Assembly: GCF_902686445.1 (NCBI RefSeq)
Contig: NC_062219.1
Span: 111,849,160 to 111,913,159, forward strand
Direction of reading: 5' to 3'
Length of the DNA: 64,000 bases
Source: Sciurus carolinensis
Taxonomy: Eukaryota > Chordata > Mammalia > Rodentia > Sciuridae
In this document: in pieces, positions 1-10,235 of the stretch
Position numbering within the stretch: position 1 is the first letter of the stretch
How the letters are laid out: each line of letters opens with the position of its first letter
Translations under genes and position numbers: made by a program
Notes under the pieces: generated by a model
Told to the model about the DNA's origin: nothing
Databases searched by the model: none
The model's input: only the letters and a program-made list of their open reading frames with translations

Positions 1-838
1 TGTCCATCTCGACCTCTCCACTTACCGGGTGGCATCGCCAGGGCAAGGGCTTGTACCTCATTCTTGCTTGTATTCTTGGCACGGAGCCCCGTGCCTGGCT
101 CACCGGGACCCCCTCTCTCTGCGGCCTGCCTGCCCCGCCTTATCTCTGCCGCCTTTTCCCTTCATAGCCCCTTGTGGTCTTTTGACAGCTTCTAACGCCT
201 GTCACACTGAGCCTGGCATCTCCCAGCATGGGAGTGGCAGGTCCCAGGTCTCTGCTGCTAACTTTGCTTCCAAGTCCGAGACAGGATTTTAAATGGGGAG
301 TTTGGGGTACATTCCTGCCGTAGTATTGGAGGCCTTTGCTCTGACACCAGTGTCACCCAGAGTGGTAGGACAATGATCTTGAATGGTCTGGTCAAACTCC
401 AGAGTCTTAGAGAGAGTCAGGAGGGTCCAGTGATGCCCACGGGCCTATCTCAGGGAGGCACTTGGGCTGGGGTGGCCCAGGCGAGTGGAGTTCACAGTCT
501 GGAGAGGCTTCGTTTGGTTCAGAGGAAAAAATGCTCTCTGAACGTTGACTGCTCCTGCTTCAGCCAAACCAGAGGTCTGGCAAATGGTGGGTGTGGTGGC
601 TCCATGGTACCTCTTCCTCAGACACGGGACCTGCCGACCGGTCTGCTGGTGGGCAGGGCTAGCCTGAGGTGTGATGCCCAGGCTGGAATCAGAGACGCTA
701 GAGCGAGGGAAGGGATGCCTGTCGGCTACTGTGGGACGTGGGCGGGGCTGAGAGAGTGGCCGCAGGGGCACATCGGGGGCCCCTGCCCTCCTCCTGCCCA
801 CTGAGCACAAGGCAGGACTCACTCCCTGCCAGGAGAGG
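1..838. other. Unrecognised non-coding stretch
   Basis: No repeat family, splice-flanked exon or regulatory cluster is recognisable here. Open frames occur on both strands across 373-822, which is typical of chance frames in GC-rich DNA, and neither translation shows a known domain. It may be unique intergenic or intronic sequence. Confidence 0.5.
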
Positions 839-1020
839 GAGACTCTGCATTTGAGAATTTACCAATAAAATTTCAAAATAAGTCATTTTAGGGACTTGTA
901 AAGGATCGATGGCATCTTATTTTGTCCAGTAAGGACAAGAGAATAATTGAATAATTAAAAAATTAATTTCCTTCTAGTAGAATCTTTTAAAATGACATTT
1001 TTAATACTGAAAAAAAAGGG
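839..1020. other. AT-rich patch ending in A/G homopolymers
   Basis: This short AT-rich block lies in GC-richer surroundings. It contains an AATAAA word near 864 and ends in an A run followed by a G run at about 1011-1027. It could be the remnant of an old transposon tail, but I do not recognise a family. Confidence 0.4.
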
Positions 1021-1111
1021 GGGGGGGACTAGTTAGTCCTCCCCTAGGAAGTCTCTTTGCTTCGTTTTGGTTTTGTCGCTGTAGGTGGACAGCATGCCCT
1101 CATTTGGTTTG

Positions 1112-1190
1112 CGTGTTTGTGGGGTGCTGAGGACCACACCTGCCTCACAGCGCTAGGCAAGCGCTCTGCCACCGAGCCCGGCCCAGCCCC
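1112..1190 (-). mobile_element. Degenerate ID/tRNA-like SINE, antisense
   Basis: The segment aligns by eye with the antisense squirrel ID-type SINE: GGTGCTGAGGACC, then GCTAGGCAAGCGCTCTGCCACCGAGC and a CCCAGCCCC end (the tRNA A-box side read backwards). It is more diverged than the SINEs near 30.5 or 40.3 kb, so it is likely an older copy. No target duplication was found. Confidence 0.6.
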
Positions 1191-1276
1191 TCCCAGGACC
1201 TCGACAGCATTATTCACTGGCATTTTGAGCTGTCACCGGGGCGTGGGGACAGGGTCAGAGACCAGCTTGGGGGAAC

Positions 1277-1332
1277 TGAGTCAGGGATATGGATGTGTGT
1301 CTGTGTGTACACGTGTGCACAAAATGACGTCA
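1277..1332. promoter_or_regulatory. AP-1 motif plus palindromic CRE motif
   Basis: A perfect AP-1/TRE word TGAGTCA lies at 1277-1283, and a perfect palindromic cAMP-response element TGACGTCA at 1325-1332, separated by GT-rich DNA. AP-1 (Fos/Jun) and CREB/ATF proteins are the known binders. Two exact 7-8 bp words this close are suggestive but can occur by chance. There is no adjacent CpG island or gene start, so any role would be that of a distal element. Confidence 0.35.
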
Positions 1333-1589
1333 GGGAAAAGGGGTGCTCCCTACCCCGAGTGCTTCCTGGAGGGCTCCAGAAATCCTTCCCTTCCCTGTCT
1401 CACCAGGGCCTCCCCTGGATCCCAATCCTCTGATCCTCTCGTTTTCTCTTTGAAAGTGCAAATCTCCAGGGAAGGTGTTTGTGTGGGAAATGGAGTTGGG
1501 ATGAGTTCCCGGTGGGGAGAGCAGAGGGAGGTGGGGGTCTGACCTTGCTGAGCCGGCGCTGGGTGTCCCGCCCGTGTGGGACCTTTTCG

Positions 1590-1742
1590 CCGGTTAACTC
1601 ACTGAATTCTCTCAACGACATGGAGAGCTACTTCTTAGCATCTCACATGACAAGTGAGAAAACTGAGACCCAGAGAGTCACAGTAATTTGCCTGAGGTCA
1701 CACAGCAGTGGCGGAATCAGCATTTCCACCCAGTCTGTCTAA
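1590..1742 (-). mobile_element. MIR SINE fragment, antisense
   Basis: The core reads GAGAAAACTGAGACCCAGAGAG, then a TTTGCCTGAGGTCACACAGC segment, the reverse-complement signature of the mammalian-wide MIR element. It is degraded, as expected for an element that was active before placental radiation. Confidence 0.75.
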
Positions 1743-1973
1743 AGGAAAAGCCAGAGGGTTCATTTCTCTGTCAGGCCAGGGCAGAAAAAATGGCTAAACA
1801 CATCCTGGTAGGCACGGTGCCGAGCAGTCTTGCTTTTGGTTTCTTCTCTCCATGTCCAAACACCATGAATGACTGGTCCAGGCCCTGCCCTTACCTCGCT
1901 TTTCTAAAAAATCTTGTCAAAATTTGTGGTAAAACACATGCAAACTTTGTCATTATAACCATATCTTTAAAAA

Positions 1974-2008
1974 TTTCTTTCTTTCTTTCTTTACTTACTT
2001 ACTTACAT
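1974..2008. repeat. (CTTT)n/(ACTT)n microsatellite
   Basis: Short runs of CTTT then ACTT units form the reversed 3' tail of the antisense ID SINE that follows. This is the usual place for a tetranucleotide repeat to grow from a poly(A) tail. Confidence 0.75.
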
Positions 2009-2070
2009 ATTTTTGCAGTACTGGGAATCAAACCCAGGGTGCTCTACCACCATGCTACACCCCCAACCCT
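2009..2070 (-). mobile_element. ID-like SINE, antisense
   Basis: The sequence carries CAGTACTGGGAATCAAACC, GCTCTACCACCATGC and a CCCCCAACCC terminus, the antisense ID/tRNA-derived SINE of squirrels. It lies directly beside a second SINE and within the same target duplication (1953-1962 and 2300-2309), so the two were either inserted as one unit or nested. Confidence 0.75.
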
Positions 2071-2100
2071 TTTATTTATTTATTTATTTATTTATTTATT
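2071..2100. repeat. (TTTA)n microsatellite
   Basis: An uninterrupted TTTA run forms the reversed A-rich tail of the downstream antisense SINE. Confidence 0.9.
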
Positions 2101-2101
2101 T

Positions 2102-2299
2102 TGGGTACCAGGGGTTAAGCCAAGATGTGGGATGTGAGCCAACCACTGAGCCACATCCCCAGCCCTTTGACGTATTTTATCAGAGACGGGGTCTCACTGA
2201 GTTACTAAGTGCCTCGCTAAGTTGCTGAGGCTCCCAATCCTCCTGCCTCAGCCTCCTGAGCTACTGGGATTACAGGCATGTGCCACTACGCCCAGCTCG
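2102..2299 (-). mobile_element. B1/ID dimeric SINE, antisense
   Basis: The left part ends in CCACTGAGCCACATCCCCAG (ID-like). The right part has GAGACGGGGTCTCACTGAGTT, then GCTGAGGC, CCTCCTGCCTCAGCC and CTGGGATTACAGGCATG, which is 7SL/B1-like in antisense. This dimer is common in sciurid genomes. The flanking words TTATAACCAT (1953-1962) and TTATACCCAT (2300-2309) form a 9/10 target duplication around the SINE block. Confidence 0.85.
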
Positions 2300-3000
2300 T
2301 TATACCCATTTTAAAAAGTGTACAGTCCAGTGGCGTTTGGTATATTCACAATGTGCGCCACTGTCATTGCTCCCTGGTCCCATGGCCCCTTTCTCCACCC
2401 TGCCAACTCCCAATCTGCACCCTGTCTATAGAGATTTGCCTATTCTGGTCACGTCACATAAGCCTGTCTGGCATGATATTCTTAAGGTTCATCCAGGTGG
2501 TAGCCTGAGCACTGGCACTGCCCTCCTTTTAATGGCTGCATAATATTCCATTATGTGGACGGATCACATTTTGTTTAGTTCTTCACCTGTTGGTTGGGTA
2601 TTTGGATTATTTCCAATTTTTGGTTATTGTGAATAGTGCTGCCATGAACATTCATGCACAAAATTTTGTCTGAGTGCCTGTTTTCAATATGTATACCTTT
2701 TGGTATGTGCTGGCAGTAGATCATGTGGTGACTCTACGTCTACCTTCCTGTGGAAGCACCGAGCTGTTTCCCCCAGCAGCTGCAAGGCTCTGGCAGTGCA
2801 CAAGGGACCCGACGTCTCCACGTCCTCCTCTGTGCTTGTTATTTTCCATTTTTCAAATTTATTTTTTATCATAGCCAGCCTAGGGGTGTGAATGGCATCT
2901 CACCGAGGCTCCAGTTTACATTTCCATGGTGGCGAATTCCCTGATCATCTTTGCCTTTAACCCTGTGGGGGGCTGCAAGCAGCTGCCCCGCCCACTCTAC

Positions 3001-3120
3001 GCCTCAGTTCCCTCAACCCTAAGTCGGGATGCTATATAGGGTTGTGGTGAGGATTAATGAGCAAATCGTCGGAAGGACTTGGCATCTGTGCCATGCGCAC
3101 AGTAGGGACTCTCGGGACCA
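3001..3120 (+). mobile_element. MIR SINE fragment, sense
   Basis: It reads GCCTCAGTTCCCTCAACC, then GGGTTGTGGTGAGGATTAAT and a 3' part like GCACAGTAGGGACTC. These are the sense-strand MIR 3' half landmarks in the correct order. Confidence 0.7.
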
Positions 3121-3845
3121 ACACTGCAGCCCAAGCCCACCCCTGCCAGCTACTAGGGAGACAGGCTGCTCGGGACTCTTCTGCCTCTGATCAACCGAGA
3201 CTCCACAGTGTAAGTTAGAGCTCTCCCTCTGCTTGGTGGTCCCCCCACCTTTGCCATGACCACCCTGGACTACAGAGGGAGCCTCAATCTTTCAGAGGCT
3301 GGGCTGACATTTGTGGGGTGTGCAGATGGCCTCTCACCCCTTTTCTGTTCCCGTGTGTCCTCCCTGGCCAGCCTGGGGCCTCCCTGCTGGGCACTTTCTC
3401 TTGGCAACTGTCCTCAGCTACGCGGCCCAGTGGGAAGTCCTGGGAGTTTAGTCTCCCCGTGGCAGTCCTTAGCCAGTGGCGGGGTGCAGGATTGTGAAGC
3501 CCCAACTTTTTTGCCTGGCGTGGGGACAACCCTGAGGCATAACCCAGCTCTGGAGTCCCCCACGGAACCAGGCAGAGCCATCCTCTACAGAACTGCGCCT
3601 CCAATACCCTTGACGGCCTCTTCCTTCCAGTCCTGCTTCCTGGCACCCCATCTAGCCCCCGGAAACAGTCCCAAATCCCTAAGGCTTGATTCTTTATCCC
3701 AGGATCTTTTGGGGACCTGACCTAAGATGTGGAACAGTGCTGTGTGTCATGCCTTGTACCGAATGCTGATTGAGACTCAGGAAAACACCGTGAGATTCCT
3801 CCCCAGAGGACCTCCTGGCTTGGTTGAGCTGATCCCAAGGGGGGC
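3121..3845. other. Unrecognised non-coding stretch
   Basis: The 154-codon open frame at 3256-3720 overlaps antisense frames and has no recognisable domain or splice context. I see no repeat family, so it is probably unique DNA. Confidence 0.45.
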
Positions 3846-3847
3846 TG

Positions 3848-4010
3848 ATGTTGCATACCTACTATGTGCAGGGCCCCAGGCCGAAGGTTTTACATACCTT
3901 TACTTCCTTTGAACCTGAATCTTGATGTTGCTGTCGTTTCAGTTTTACAGAGGAGGAAACGGAGGTCAAAGAGGTCAGCTAATTCTCAGCCCAGGATGCA
4001 ATGCCAGGAG
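3848..4010 (-). mobile_element. MIR SINE, antisense
   Basis: The order CTACTATGTGCAGGGCCC, TTTACATACCTTTACTTCC, TTTTACAGAGGAGGAAACGG matches the antisense MIR from its 3' end through its core. Confidence 0.75.
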
Positions 4011-4172
4011 GTAGCAGTGGCCACCAGACACCAGTAGGCCTACTCCTGTGCCCGCACCTCTTGCCCAGGGACATTTTCAGGGGGAGGGGCTCCTCCTGCT
4101 CTCATTCAAAGGAGGAGAGAGATTTCCCAGGGCCATGCTGTGCTTGGTTAACTTCCTGTGGATGATTTAAAT

Positions 4173-4240
4173 GAAGAAGGATAAGAAGAAGGAGGAGGAG
4201 GAGGGAGCGGGAGAAGGGGAGGGGGAGGAAGAAGAAGAGA
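4173..4240 (+). repeat. Purine tract (GAA/GGA-rich)
   Basis: About 68 bases are almost entirely A and G on the plus strand, with GAAGAAGG, GGAGGAGGAGG and GGAAGAAGAAG blocks. Such polypurine-polypyrimidine tracts can form triplex (H-DNA). The open frames here, rich in K and E on one strand and S on the other, are consequences of the repeat and not genes. Confidence 0.85.
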
Positions 4241-4525
4241 CAAGAGACAAGACAACAGAGACAGGTGGAGATGCTGCCCAGGTGCCTGGACTGCCCACCA
4301 GGTGGGGGCTCACCAGGTGTTGTGGCATAAACAGGGTCTCAGCCGCTGCCCTTCTCGACCTCTGAGCTCCCTCAGCCAAATGGGTGCTAGTGCCCTGGAC
4401 TCCCCCCAGGGAAGGAGCATGGTCGTTGGCCTGATTTTCTTCGTGATGGAGTCCTCCGCTTCCATGTCAGCAACCCTCGGACCCCAGGAAATCAGAAACT
4501 CTGCTCGGAAAAAGCCCAGTGGCTG

Positions 4526-4607
4526 GGCCTGGGGTTGTGGCTCAGTGGTAGAGCGTTCGCCTAGCGTGGTTGAAGCACCACATAAAAACCAGTAAATAAA
4601 ATAAAGT
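4526..4607 (+). mobile_element. ID-like SINE, sense, with internal deletion
   Basis: The 5' part GGGGTTGTGGCTCAGTGGTA and GAGCGTTCGCCTAGCG carries the tRNA-like A-box region. The B-box side is shortened to GAAGCACCACATAAAAACC before an A-rich tail with AATAAAATAAAG. It has the shape of a tRNA-derived ID element but is not a functional tRNA gene, because the T-arm half is missing. Confidence 0.8.
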
Positions 4608-4646
4608 GGAAGGAAGGAAGGAAGGAAGGGAGGGAGGGAGGGAGGG
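4608..4646 (+). repeat. (GGAA)n(GGGA)n microsatellite
   Basis: Four to five GGAA units run into five GGG runs separated by single A residues at 4628-4646. It grew from the 3' tail of the preceding ID SINE. The GGGA half matches the G-quadruplex pattern exactly. Confidence 0.92.
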
Positions 4647-4680
4647 CCAGTCAGGTGGCTGCTGAGAGTGTCCCTGTGAG

Positions 4681-4912
4681 GGTGGTTGAGAGCACAGCCT
4701 CAGAGCAGACCTCCACAGGCCATTCTGGCTCTGCTGGTTGCAAACTGAGTGACTTCAGGAAAGTTGCTTACCTTCTCTGTGCCTCAGCGAAACCGTCTGC
4801 ACAGCGCGGACAGTGAGCACCAGTCTCTTTGGAGAGTAGTGAGAATTAAATAAGATAATATACAAGGAGCAGGTGGGCAGTGCCTTGTGCGTAGCAGGAA
4901 ACGTCCAGATGT
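4681..4912 (+). mobile_element. Near full-length MIR SINE, sense
   Basis: All MIR landmarks appear in order: GGTTGAGAGCACAGCC, GGCTCTGCTGGTTGC, GAGTGACTTCAGGAAAGTTG, CTTCTCTGTGCCTCAG, TGAGAATTAAATAAGAT and GGGCAGTGCCTTGTGCGTAG. At about 230 bases it is close to full length. Confidence 0.85.
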
Positions 4913-4913
4913 T

Positions 4914-5754
4914 GACTATTGTGTACTACAGAGCCCCTGTGTCTGGGCACTCTCCCAGTAGAACCACTCTGCATTCCCGGGGGCAAGAGAGAGGCTCCTG
5001 CCTCTGTTGGTCCCGGCCCTCCCCTTCTTGGCTTGCATCTTGTCCATATGGTGTTCTTGGTGCGCTCTTGACCTGCAGGCTCCGGCAGTGGGACTGGGGA
5101 CTGGAGGGGAGGGTCTCAGGGACACTACCCTGGACTCTGAATCAGGAAACTCTGTCCACCAGGCTGTGGGCCACAAGGGAGGTGGGTGGCAACTGGCACA
5201 GTGTCCTGGACCCGTGAAGAACCTGGCTCTGTGCTGCCAGGCTGTGACCTTGGCCAGCTGCCTCCCCTGGCTTCTGGCAACTTTTATGGGCACTTATAAA
5301 ATGTTGTCTGATTTGATCTTCCAACTCACTGGGTGATTCTAGTCCTCATTAAACACGGAGGAGAGCCGGTAGGAGTGAGGAACTATGGCCAACAGCGGCA
5401 GAGCCTGGTGGAGGAGAGCTGGGCTGGGGCTGGCCGGGCATTTCCGGGACCCAGGCAGGTGCCCTGACAGTGAGCAGCCAGGACCTGCACATGGTGGCCT
5501 GGGACCAGACCTGCTCCCATGCAGTTCCAGGACCTGACGCTTGGGCTTGGTGGTGAGGGCGGGTCTGAGGCTTCATCTTTGGTGCTGGGATCCTGACTTC
5601 GTCTCTTGAGGTAACCGTGGCCCTGAGGGGACGGAGAAGCAGGGAGACCCCAGACATACAGATGGCAGAGGGCCATGTGTCCCCCTTTAGACTGGGGGCA
5701 TCCTGAGGTTAGAGGTTCCTCTCCTCACATGGGGGATTTTCTTACTGGGGAACA
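4914..5754. other. Mostly unrecognised stretch
   Basis: No gene is seen. Open frames overlap on both strands without recognisable domains. A weak antisense MIR-like piece may lie at about 5285-5400 (GCACTTATAAAATG, GATCTTCCAACTCACTGGG). Confidence 0.4.
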
Positions 5755-5985
5755 TTTTCTTTTGAAAAATGTTATTATGGAAATGCTTAAATAGACACAT
5801 AAGTAGAGAATAAAGTGTGGTGACCCCGTGCACCCCTTCCTGGACTCAGCAGCTATGAATTCTATTATCATTCTGATTTCATGCCCCACTCCTGGCTTCC
5901 CACCAGATGGTTTTGACGCATGCCTAGGACAGTGTATCTCTTCACGGGAGTTTCAGAATCGTGTCTGAAGATAAGTGGATGATGA
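5755..5985 (-). mobile_element. Old L1M fragment, antisense (tentative)
   Basis: Words such as AATAGACACATAAGTAGAGAATA and the CCCCGTGCACCCCTTCCTGG region resemble a segment of ancient L1M 3' sequence. The match is from memory and strongly diverged. Confidence 0.4.
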
Positions 5986-5989
5986 TGCA

Positions 5990-6360
5990 TAACGGAGGGC
6001 AGTGAGCAAGAGAAGAGTGGAGGAACTTGGGGTCATGTAGAGGGAAATGGGGCGGGAGGGTGTGGGGGAAGGAAGGATGGTGGACTGAGACATCATCACC
6101 CTACAACATGTATGATTACACCGCTGGTGTGACTACATCGTGCACAACCATAGGAACGAAAACTCTACCCCATCTGTGTACAATGAATCAAAATGCAGTC
6201 TGTAAAAATAAAAAATAAAAAAGTGAAAAGAAATAGGAAAAAGAGAACAAAAAAAATTAATTAAAAAAAGAAAGAAAAAACTCCAAACAAACAAACAAAA
6301 ACAAAAACAAAAAAAAAAAACCCCACAAAGCTCTCCCCTAAAAAAACCCCAAAAAACCAA
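5990..6360 (+). mobile_element. Squirrel-type L1 3' end with A-rich tail
   Basis: The 3' end reads CGTGCACAACCATAGGAACG, then GTGTACAATGAATCAAAATG and CAGTCTGTAAAAATAAAAAA, the sense form of the 3'-terminal sequence common to young sciurid L1 copies. It is followed by a ~150-base A-rich tail with (CAAA)n at about 6280-6320. Upstream L1 coding sequence is absent (5' truncation). Confidence 0.75.
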
Positions 6361-8224
6361 CCTTAATTTTAGGAACTTTTGTAAGGGCAAGAGCTTGCTT
6401 CCCAGGTTGCTAGCACCATGGCCCTGAACAGGGGGTTCCTTGCTCCTTTATTTCCAGCCACGAGAGGAGCCTGAGCTGAAGGGAGCTCCAGGTGCCCCCG
6501 TTGACTTCTGTCAAGCCTGGGATGTGGATGGCAGTGGGAGAGGCGACCTCTGAGGTGGCTCCTGGCTCCACAGAGCCCTTGCCCAGGGCCCTGGGGACTG
6601 GGGTCCGCCCTCGAGGGCCTCAGCTGTGGTGCTAATCTGCCTGGGGTCGCAGGGCCCCTGACCTGCTTCCCCACACCCTTCCTCGTTCCTCCGAGTATTT
6701 GATCCTTTCTGTTTATGTGGTTCCTGCAAGTGGGACATGTAAACATGTCATTATTTTTTTCACTTTGGAAAATGTCACGGGTCATAGCTCTCCTTCACTC
6801 CACGCTGTTTATAAAATCCAGCCTTATTGCTTCAGCCCGCTATGTCGTACCCCACGAGGGGCACCCACATATTTTCTTGCCCACTCTCGGCCATATCCAG
6901 GTGCCCTGACAACCCTTCCTGTGCCCTGGGATTCCTGGGGCCAGAATCGCGAGTGAAGTCGCTGGGTCACCGGGTGCTTGTGTACCTAACCTGACTGAGC
7001 ATGACCAACCCCAGGCTGGCCCCAGCCTACCCTGCCTCCCACAGGGCAAATGGCTCCTGGGTCCCCATGTCCCCACTGATACTGGCCTTTATCCAGCATC
7101 TGCGTCTTTGCCCGTCTACTAGGGGAAGAGAGGTGTCTGGTGGTCTTTGGCATTTCTTCTTGTACCTATTCGCTTGTGAGGTTTTGTCTCCGTTAATCGC
7201 CTGTCTATCCCTCTTGTCCACTGTGGGGCAGGGCCGCTGCTGTCTTTTGCTCTGTGGATGTTCTTCATGTCACCTAGTCTAGATAACACCCCCGGGTCGA
7301 TGTTGACACGCCAGGCATTCACCATCTCTCTGTCACCTTCGGGCACTTTGAAATCTGACCCTTTTCCCTCTTGAGGGCTCCTTCATGAGTGGATGGCACA
7401 GGGAGGCCCTTCTCACTGTCTCTGCCCTTTTGGTAAATGCCAGGCACAGGGCAAGGTACAGCCTGCACCAGGAACTTGCTCTTAGCTGGGGCCCAGGCGT
7501 GGGGGAGGGAAGGCAGGCCAGGGCAAGGTGGCAATGCCCCGGCGCCCTGTCCCTATGAGTTGGGGTCCTTTGCCCCCACATCTCCCTCAATCCACACCTA
7601 CAAATGTTAGGCTGGATTGTGGTGTCGTGTCTGTGGCCTCAAACTTGATGAAGACTCTGTCCCTTGTCTCAAAACCTTGAAGCTGAGTTGGGGAAGCAAC
7701 ACGTCCATAGACCAGGGGGACGGCTCCGCCATCTGGCAAGACTGCCACTGCTGGTCAGGTCAGGGCATCCTGGAAGAGGTGCCTTCCATGCACCTGAGCT
7801 TTGGAGGTTGTACAGGAGTCCTCCAGGCCTCAGGGGATGCCCTGTGTGGGTGCAGCAGTAGGGCTTCCATCTCCAGGTCCAGGACTCACGGTTTCTAGGC
7901 CTTTCCCTCTCAGAGCTGAAGGGCTCTCTGCCCACTGGCTTCCCTTTCTGAGCAGGGTCAGGGCACCTCCCAGGCAGAGGAGCTGGTATGGGCTGAGCAT
8001 TCCTGCCTCTGTCCTTACTCTCGGTGGCCTTGGGTAAGTCCCTTCTCCCCTCTGACCTTGACCCTTTCATCTGAATGATGAACACATTTTCCCAGGACCT
8101 TCTAGAATCCCTCGGAAGACGCCAGCCTCCCAGCAATGGTTCTTTCCCCCCCTCAGCCCATCACACCCTTCAAGGACGGGGGGGACAGGGAGAGAGGCTG
8201 CCCTGTGCTATACCCCAAGGGCCT
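6361..8224. other. Unrecognised non-coding stretch
   Basis: No exon or clear repeat is recognised. Parts near 6690-6790 and 7130-7280 have the T-rich texture of decayed antisense L1, but I cannot place them. Overlapping frames on both strands, for example the 155-codon minus frame at 7669-8136, lack domains. Confidence 0.4.
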
Positions 8225-8370
8225 CATACACTTCTCAAAGTCTGTGAGCTGGGTCCTATTTTTAGCTTCATTTTGCAGATGACACCAAGGGGCTCAGAGA
8301 GGGTTAGCCACATGCCCAAATCACCCAGCTTATAGATGGCAAGGTTAGTATCTAAACCTGGCTCTTTTCC
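8225..8370 (-). mobile_element. MIR SINE, antisense
   Basis: The segment reads CTTCATTTTGCAGATGACACC, then CACATGCCCAAATCACCCAGC and a TATCTAAACCTGGCTC end, matching antisense MIR in order. Confidence 0.75.
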
Positions 8371-10140
8371 TAATTTCCTTGTGCTGTGCTACATGAGTCT
8401 CCCTTTCCTTAAATTCCAACTGCCCTGTGAGCACTCTGGGGCCCAGCCCCCTCCATACTTCTCGATTCTGAACCTCATCCCCCAGGGCACCTCCACCTTT
8501 CCCAGGTTCACTCTTATGTTCCACCCTTTGCCATCCCCCTCCCCATTTCCCCCTAGAGCCATGCCAGCCCTGACCTGAGCATCTGGTTTCCCTGAACCTC
8601 CCTGGAGTGTGCCCAGAGATGCCAGCAGGGCTGCGTGCCCACGTGAAGCCCGGGAACCCTGAGGTTCCTCAGTAAGCCCCTACCTGAAGTGAACACTGGT
8701 TCCAAAAAGGGGTCTGAGTGGGAGCTCTAGGCCTCACGCTCCAAGAAGTTACCTGCTTCCTGAGGCTGAATAGGGCCAGTCACCCTCTAGGGCCCAGCAG
8801 GCCTGGGGCCCTGGGCCCTGGCAGCTGGCCTGGCACGTGCCTGACATGGCCAGCCTGAAGGCCAACGTGCTGATCCTGCAGGAAGCCTCTGGGTTATCAG
8901 AGGGGAGTGAAGGGGCTGGGCCACCCCGTCCCTGGGACGTGCAGAGACTCATGCCCATGAGTGTGTGTGTGTGCATCTGCCCGTGCCACTGTGCTGGCCC
9001 AGGACATTGTGGGCCTGACCCCAGGATGGGGAGGGGTTCCACTTCTGCCCTTGGCTCCTGTGCATTGAGTAGACTCGGCACTGTCCTGGGACCCAGAGGG
9101 CCTCTGATCCATTTTCACTCATTCGTTTTTATAATTTGGGGCCCAAATCACGTTTTCTTTCTCCTGGGTGAATCCTATCTTCTACGCGAAACCTACATTG
9201 GTCAGGGCTGGCGTGAGTGTGCAGAGAGCCCCGGGCTGGAGTCCTGCTGCCCGGCAGAGTCCTGGTTCTGCTCTCTTCCAGCCATGGGGCCAGGGGCATT
9301 CTGAGCCTCGCCTTGCCACCTGGCAGCGAGGTTGGTGCTGCTGGGATCAGTGGTCGTGAGCATGGAATGAGCCCAAGTGTACAAGCCACACTTGATGTCA
9401 GTGAGACATAAAGGTGGGGGATTATTTCTGATCAGCATCTTCGCCTTTTGCTTAGCACTACGCCAGGCCCCAGAGAGGCCATCCACGAACCCTTGGCCCG
9501 CATCCTTGAAATGGTTTACTTCACCTCAGCCCCAGAATGTGGACGAGGATGGGATAAGGTTCACTTGATGAGTGACTGAATGAACATGCCAAGAGGCTCC
9601 CATTTCTACAGTGTTGAGGCAGAAGTCAACTGTCCCCCAAAAGGGAGGGCATGTGGGCTGAACGAGATGTTTGAGATGGCTTCCCACTGAAGTGCTTTTT
9701 GGGTCCTGTGACTTAAGCTGAGTTCTGTCACCTTTCCAAGAGTCCCTCCTCATTCCCAAGCATCCCTGTGGTGGGTGCTGGGCTGGGCATGGTACCTGTG
9801 TGCCACAAGGTCCTGCCCACAGGGGTTCCTAGGAGAGCCCAGAGCCAGCAGGACTGAGGCTCACGCAGAGGCCTACTTGATGGGTGAGGGGTGAGGCTGG
9901 GGAAGAGAGGTCAGTTTTGGGGAGGCCAGTCCTTTGGTGTTGATTCTCAACATGGGAGACCTTAGTCCCAGCCATTGCAGGTTTCTGTGACCAGTTTGCA
10001 CCAGTCCATGACCATGGAGGGCAAGAGAGTGGGGTGCCCTGCTGTGGGGAGAGGGCCCCGGCCCCGGTGTGCGGGACTCGTGAGGAGGCAAGCTGCAATT
10101 CTTGCTGGATTATTAAAGCAGCCTCTCAGGAAGCTGGGCC
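8371..10140. other. Unrecognised non-coding stretch
   Basis: GC-rich sequence with no recognisable repeat or exon. A short GT run occurs at about 8960-8972. Frames of up to 155 codons on opposite strands overlap each other and look like chance. Confidence 0.4.
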
Positions 10141-10144
10141 TTGT

Positions 10145-10235
10145 AGGTGTGGTTCTGACACTACATGATCTTAACCAGTTTTCATCTCTCCAATCTGTTT
10201 TCTCCCCTGCAAAGTGAGTGGTTAGCAAAAGCGAC
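10145..10235 (+). mobile_element. MIR fragment, sense (degraded)
   Basis: GGTTCTGACACTACATGATC, then TTAACCAGTTTTCATCTCTCC and CCCCTGCAAAGTGAG resemble the MIR core through the CTGTAAAATGGG landmark. Confidence 0.5.

Larger units (their letters stand above)
1895..2960 (-). mobile_element. Old L1M 3' end, antisense, split by SINEs
   Basis: Two pieces (about 1895-1962 and 2300-2960) read like the antisense 3' end of an ancient L1M. Signatures are TTGTGGTAAAACACATG, CAGTCCAGTGGCG, TGCATAATATTCCATTATG, and TGAATAGTGCTGCCATGAAC. The element is interrupted by the SINE block at 1963-2299. Reading frames are destroyed, so this is a dead 5'-truncated copy. Confidence 0.8.

Noticed and set aside
4526..4607. 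tRNA-like sequence
   Set aside because: The A-box-like part is present but the T-arm half is deleted and the element ends in an A-rich tail, as in an ID SINE. The same applies to the other ID copies at 21069, 23393 and 40250.
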